64,000 bases of DNA from an uncultured Oscillospiraceae bacterium (GTDB taxonomy: Bacteria > Bacillota > Clostridia > Oscillospirales > Oscillospiraceae), in contig CANQIO010000003.1 in the NCBI GenBank assembly GCA_947624065.1, forward strand, positions 1-64,000, written 5' to 3'. Under the pieces are notes generated by a model, which worked only from the letters and a program-made list of their open reading frames with translations, had not been told where the DNA came from and ran no database searches. A program made the translations under genes and the position numbers. This document shows, piece after piece, positions 60,418 through 64,000 of this stretch. How positions within the stretch are numbered: the first letter of the stretch is position 1; each line of letters opens with the position of its first letter.

Positions 60418-61659
60418 TCAAAACGCAAAATTGCCGTTCACGAACACCGGCACTTCCTTCCCGTCGTGGGTGGTGCCCACGATGGAGAGGTCCGCCGTGC
60501 CCACCATGAAGTCCACATGGTTGATGGACTGGTTGAGGCCCGCGGCCTTCTGCTGCTCCTCCGTCATGTCCGCCCCACCCTTGACGCAGGTGGGATAGGC
60601 GGAGCCAAAGGCCAGGTGGCAGGAGGCGTTCTCGTCGAACAGGGTGTTGTAGAACAAAATGCCTTTATTCCGAATGGGGCTGTCGAAGGGCACCAGCGCC
60701 GCCTCCCCCAGATAGTGGGAGCCCTCATCCAGGTCGATGGACCGGCGCAGGATGTCCTCTCCCTCGGCCGCATGCACGTCCACGATGCGCCCGGCCTGTA
60801 AGTCCAGGTAGAAACCCTTCACCAGATTGCCGTCCAAAGACATGGGCAGGGCCCCGTACACCCGGCCGTCCACCCCGTCCCATCTTGGGGCGGTGAAGAT
60901 CTCCTCCGTGGGCATGTTGGGCACGAACTCGACGCCCGCGTCGCTCTTTTCGCTGCCGCCGGCCCAGACGTGGTTTTCGGGAAGCTGCACGGTCAGGTCT
61001 GTGCCCAAGCTGTTGGTGTAGTGCAGGGATTTGAAGTTATAAGCGTTCAGCATCTGACACCGGCGGGCGGTGGCGGCGATATGCTCCCGCCAGCGCTCCA
61101 CGGCTTTTCCGTCCCCGGTGATGCGGCAGACGGAAAAGATGGCGTCCCACAGCGCGTCCATGGCCTCGGCCTCTGGCAGGTCCGGAAACACCTTCTTCGC
61201 CCAGGCGGGCACCGGGTGCGCGCCGCAGGACCACTGGAATTGATTGGCGCACAGGGCGTCGGAATACTCCCGAAAGGCGTCTCCAGCCGCTCGGCGGTAG
61301 GCCTGCATCCGGGCAGGGTCCACGCCCTTGAGCAGCTCGGGGTCAGAGCCAAGGATGGAGAGGTCCACCGCGCCCTGTTCCAGATACCAGTCTATCCGGG
61401 CTTTCCCATAAGCAGGGTATTCCGCAAAGACGTCCTCGTCCGCCCGGAGAAATTTCTGCCGAAAGACGAAGTCGTCGTCCCACTCCATGACCACCTCCCG
61501 TGCGCCCCGGTCATAGCAGGCCTCCACACACATCCGGGCCAGGGGCGCGCAGGACACCTCGGACCGCAGGCGCACCGTCTGCCCGGCCTGCACATTCGCC
61601 CCGATCTCCACCAGCAGGTGGGCGTATTCGTTCAGCTTCGCGTCAAAATTCTCGATCAT
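60418..61659 (-). CDS. M29-family aminopeptidase (AmpS/PepS type)
   Basis: 413 residues, normal for M29 aminopeptidases with a co-catalytic metal pair. Recognised features: VQAGQTVRLRSEVSCAPLAR, EWDDDF, DLTVQLPENHVWAGGSEKSD, FVPNMPTEEIFTAPRWDGVD (metal-binding glutamates), HYLGEAALVPFDSPI, LFYNTLFDENASCHLAFGSA and HVDFMVG. It starts four bases after thiI ends. Confidence 0.94.
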   Translation of the reverse strand: MIENFDAKLNEYAHLLVEIGANVQAGQTVRLRSEVSCAPLARMCVEACYDRGAREVVMEWDDDFVFRQKFLRADEDVFAEYPAYGKARIDWYLEQGAVDLSILGSDPELLKGVDPARMQAYRRAAGDAFREYSDALCANQFQWSCGAHPVPAWAKKVFPDLPEAEAMDALWDAIFSVCRITGDGKAVERWREHIAATARRCQMLNAYNFKSLHYTNSLGTDLTVQLPENHVWAGGSEKSDAGVEFVPNMPTEEIFTAPRWDGVDGRVYGALPMSLDGNLVKGFYLDLQAGRIVDVHAAEGEDILRRSIDLDEGSHYLGEAALVPFDSPIRNKGILFYNTLFDENASCHLAFGSAYPTCVKGGADMTEEQQKAAGLNQSINHVDFMVGTADLSIVGTTHDGKEVPVFVNGNFAF

Positions 61660-61663
61660 TTTC

Positions 61664-62836
61664 TCAGTATCCTATCTTCACAAATTCGATCCCGGCCACC
61701 GCCTCGGCCACCAGGGCGTCCACGTCCAGGGCGGCCTCCGCTTCCCGGACCTTCTTGATCTTCGGGTGGGTGCAGGGATGCCGGGGGGTGAACACGGTGC
61801 AGCAGTCCTCATAGGGCAGGATGGAGGTCTGGAAGGTGCCGATGCGCCCGGCGATGGCGATGACCTCCTTCTTGTCCATGCCCACTAGGGGCCGCAGCAC
61901 CGGCCGGTCGGCGCAGTCCTCCGTGGCGGCCATGGCCTCCATGGTCTGGCTGGCCACCTGGCCCAGGCTCTCTCCGGTGACGATGGCCCCGCAGCCGTTG
62001 TCTGCCGCGATAGCGCAGGCGATGCGCATCATCATCCGGCGCATGATGAGGGTGAAGTAGTCCTCCGGGCACTTGTCCCGGATCTCCTCCTGGATGTGGG
62101 TGAAGGGGACCACCTGCACATTCATCCGCCCGCACCAGGGCACCAAGAGCCTCGCCAGGTCCAGCACCTTCTGCTTGGCCAGCTCGGAGGTGTAGGGGAA
62201 GGAGAAAAAGTGCACCGGGATCAGCCGCAGGCCCCGCTTAGCCATCATCCAGGTGGACACGGGGCTGTCGATGCCGCCGGAGAGCAGCGTCACCGCCGAC
62301 CCGGCGGTGCCCACGGGCAGGCCGCCGGCGGCCTCGATGGGCGCGCCGTGGATGTAGGCCGCCCGGTCCCGCACCTCCAGGTGCACGGTGAATTCCGGGT
62401 GGTGCATGTCCGCCTCCAGGTCCGGGAACGCCTCGTTCAGCTCCCCGCCCACATACTGGCTCAGCTGCACGCTGGTCATGGGGAAGCTCTTGTCCCCCCG
62501 CTTGGACTCCACCTTGAAGGAGCGGGCGGCGGTGAGCTCATCATGGAGGTATTCCTTGGCCTTGGCGAAAATGGCCTCCGGGGTCTTTTCGCAGGCGGCG
62601 GCGCGGGTCATGGTCATGATGCCGAACACCTGGCCCAGGGCCTCGAAGGCGCCGTCCACGTCGCAGTCCTCGCTCTGGGGCTCCACGTAGATGATGGACT
62701 GGTTGGCGGTCACGGTGAAGGGGCCGAAGCGCTTCAGGCGCCGACGGATGTTGCTGGTGAGCTTCTGTTCAAAGGAGCGCTTGTTCAGGCCCTTCAGGAC
62801 CACCTCGCCCTCCTTGAGAAGGATCATATCGGTCAT
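61664..62836 (-). CDS. thiI: tRNA 4-thiouridine synthase ThiI
   Basis: 390 residues from the ATG at 62836; a GTG at 62848 that overlaps the comM stop is an alternative. Domains: ferredoxin-like start (LLKEGEVVLKGLNKRSFEQK), THUMP (about 60-165), and PP-loop ATPase with VTLLSGGIDSPVSTWMMAKR. The short form lacks the C-terminal rhodanese domain of E. coli ThiI, as usual in Firmicutes. It thiolates U8 of tRNA; its sulfur donor IscS/NifZ-type desulfurase is not in the window. Confidence 0.96.
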   Translation of the reverse strand: MTDMILLKEGEVVLKGLNKRSFEQKLTSNIRRRLKRFGPFTVTANQSIIYVEPQSEDCDVDGAFEALGQVFGIMTMTRAAACEKTPEAIFAKAKEYLHDELTAARSFKVESKRGDKSFPMTSVQLSQYVGGELNEAFPDLEADMHHPEFTVHLEVRDRAAYIHGAPIEAAGGLPVGTAGSAVTLLSGGIDSPVSTWMMAKRGLRLIPVHFFSFPYTSELAKQKVLDLARLLVPWCGRMNVQVVPFTHIQEEIRDKCPEDYFTLIMRRMMMRIACAIAADNGCGAIVTGESLGQVASQTMEAMAATEDCADRPVLRPLVGMDKKEVIAIAGRIGTFQTSILPYEDCCTVFTPRHPCTHPKIKKVREAEAALDVDALVAEAVAGIEFVKIGY

Positions 62837-62844
62837 AGTTTCTC

Positions 62845-64000
62845 TCACTTGATCTGAAATGTTCGATATTGTATCGCCTCGGCCAGGTGCATGGGGCGGA
62901 TGGTGTCGCTGCCGTCCAGATCCGCGATGGTCCGGGCCACCCGGAGGATGCGGTCATAGCTGCGGGCGGTGAGGCCCAGGGCCTCATAAGCGCCCTTCAT
63001 GAGGGCCGAGCCCTCGTTGTCCAGGGCGCAGAAGCGCTCCATGGCCGCGGGGCCCATCCGGGCGTTCTCCTCGATGCCCAGGCCGGCGAACCGGCCCCGC
63101 TGGATGGCGCGGGCCGCGTCCACGCGGGCCTTGATGGCGGCGGAGCTCTCCCCGCCGGGGCGGGCCTCCAGCTCCTCATACTCCAGGGCCGGGACCTCCA
63201 CCATGATGTCGATCCGGTCCAGAAGCGGGCCGGAGATCTTGCCCTGGTATTCCGCCACGGACCGGGGCGAGCACCGGCAGCGGCCGGAGGGGTGGCCGTA
63301 CCAGCCGCAGCGGCAGGGGTTCATGGCGCACACCAGCATGAACCGACTGGGATAGGTGACCGAACCGCCGGCGCGGGAGACGGTGACCTCCCCTTCCTCC
63401 AGGGGCTGGCGCAGCAGATCGATCACGTCCCGGTGGAACTCCGGCAGCTCGTCCAAGAACAGCACCCCGTTGTGGGCCAGGCTCATCTCCCCCGGCTTCA
63501 GGTCCGCCCCGCCGGACAGGGCCTGGCGGGAGGCGGTCTGGTTGGGAGCACGGAAGGGCCGGCGGACGACAACAGGGCTCTCCGCCGTGGTCAGCCCCGC
63601 CACGGACCAGATGGCCGTGGTGTGCAGCGCCTCCGCCCGGCTCATGTCCGGCAGGATGCCCGGCAGACGCTTGGCCAGCATGCTCTTGCCCGCTCCCGGA
63701 GGGCCCACCATGAGCACATTGTGCCCGCCGGCGGCGGCCACCTCCAGGGCCCGTTTCACATTCTCCTGGCCCTTCACCTCGGCAAAATCCGGGACCGGCG
63801 CGCTGTCCGCGTCGATGACGCCCGGGTGGGCGGGCGCGATCTGCGCCTCCCCGGCCAAATGGGCGGCCAGCTGGCGGACGTTCTCCACCGGATAGACCTC
63901 CAGGTCCTGGGCAAAGGCCGCCTCGGCGGCGTTGTCCCGCGGCACGAACAGACGCCGGGCGCCCGCGGCCTCCGCCGCCAGCGCCATGGGCAGGGCCCCG
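62845..64000 (-). CDS. comM: ComM/YifB-family Mg-chelatase-like AAA ATPase (partial)
   Basis: The last 385 residues are present; the N-terminal Lon-protease-like domain start lies beyond the right edge. Visible: P-loop VGPPGAGKSMLAKRLPGIL, FRAPNQTASRQALSGG, NGVLFLDELPEFHRDVIDLL (Walker B) and the Cys/His-rich MNPCRCGWYGHPSGRC. C-terminal Mg_chelatase domain: LTARSYDRILRVARTIADLD. ComM-type helicases support branch migration in transformation. Its stop is nine bases before the thiI ATG. Confidence 0.93.
   Translation of the reverse strand, partial: GALPMALAAEAAGARRLFVPRDNAAEAAFAQDLEVYPVENVRQLAAHLAGEAQIAPAHPGVIDADSAPVPDFAEVKGQENVKRALEVAAAGGHNVLMVGPPGAGKSMLAKRLPGILPDMSRAEALHTTAIWSVAGLTTAESPVVVRRPFRAPNQTASRQALSGGADLKPGEMSLAHNGVLFLDELPEFHRDVIDLLRQPLEEGEVTVSRAGGSVTYPSRFMLVCAMNPCRCGWYGHPSGRCRCSPRSVAEYQGKISGPLLDRIDIMVEVPALEYEELEARPGGESSAAIKARVDAARAIQRGRFAGLGIEENARMGPAAMERFCALDNEGSALMKGAYEALGLTARSYDRILRVARTIADLDGSDTIRPMHLAEAIQYRTFQIK

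Noticed and set aside
60158..60421. 87-codon minus-strand frame as a gene
   Set aside because: No ribosome site, it overlaps the cinA start region, it lies in palindromic intergenic DNA, and its composition resembles read-through of a repeat.

Overview
The window looks like a chromosomal segment of a GC-rich anaerobic Firmicute (Bacillota, class Clostridia, probably an Oscillospirales-type gut bacterium). The evidence is the set of neighbourhoods: YlmE-SepF-DivIVA next to ileS-lspA, YlxM-Ffh, rpsP-KhpA-RimM, paired M16 peptidases (YmfF/YmfH type) beside lgt, an S-layer-homology protein, an anaerobic-sulfatase-maturase-like radical SAM enzyme, and Pta. Genus cannot be fixed by eye. I saw no rRNA or tRNA genes, insertion sequences, prophage, CRISPR array or origin. 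Gene density is high and no gene-free stretch exceeds 300 bases.

Layout. (1) 1-3170, minus strand: operon of miaB, a NUDIX hydrolase, an FAH-family hydrolase and a partial GNAT enzyme. It diverges from a plus-strand run of mutL, miaA, hfq, an HlyD-like anchored protein, ylmE, sepF, divIVA, ileS, lspA (with a long unusual tail) and a RluD-type synthase. (2) 14861-17672: a polytopic GT-C-like protein, a lipoprotein and GtrA, suggesting envelope glycan work. (3) 17727-21780, minus: M16 peptidase pair, lgt and a repeat-tailed small protein. (4) 21961-28851: a very large cyclic-beta-glucan-synthase-like GT84/GH94 protein. (5) 28945-34618, minus: an apparent five-gene operon of exported proteins of no recognised family. 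They share nearly the same signal peptide and a recurring module; two end in DnaJ-type Cys-rich tails. One perfect consensus promoter precedes it and one strong terminator follows it. (6) 34825-38714: ylxM-ffh-rpsP-khpA-rimM and a radical SAM/SPASM enzyme.

(7) 38850-41646, minus: another exported protein, an NlpC/P60-like cell-wall enzyme and a CofE-like (F420 gamma-glutamyl ligase family) protein, divergent from an XRE regulator. (8) 42324-47024: trmD fused to a GNAT domain, then an ABC ATPase and a permease fused to a CPBP protease domain. (9) 47075-51949: galM and free-Met sulfoxide reductase on a palindromic divergent promoter, lepA coupled to an XRE regulator, and pta. (10) 52080-56362, minus: ECF sigma factor, small protein and large SLH surface protein. 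(11) 56546-64000: tadA, a Cthe_2159-like surface protein, cinA, an M29 aminopeptidase, thiI and comM (cut by the window edge).

Together the housekeeping genes centre on tRNA/rRNA modification (miaB, miaA, rluD-type, rimM, trmD, tadA, thiI), protein export and lipoprotein processing (ffh, lgt, lspA), and division (sepF, divIVA). The least understood and most interesting material is the exported-protein operon at 28.9-34.6 kb, the CofE-like/NlpC divergon, the LspA tail, the TrmD-GNAT fusion and the palindromic galM promoter. Every family name is from reading motifs; no database search was run.
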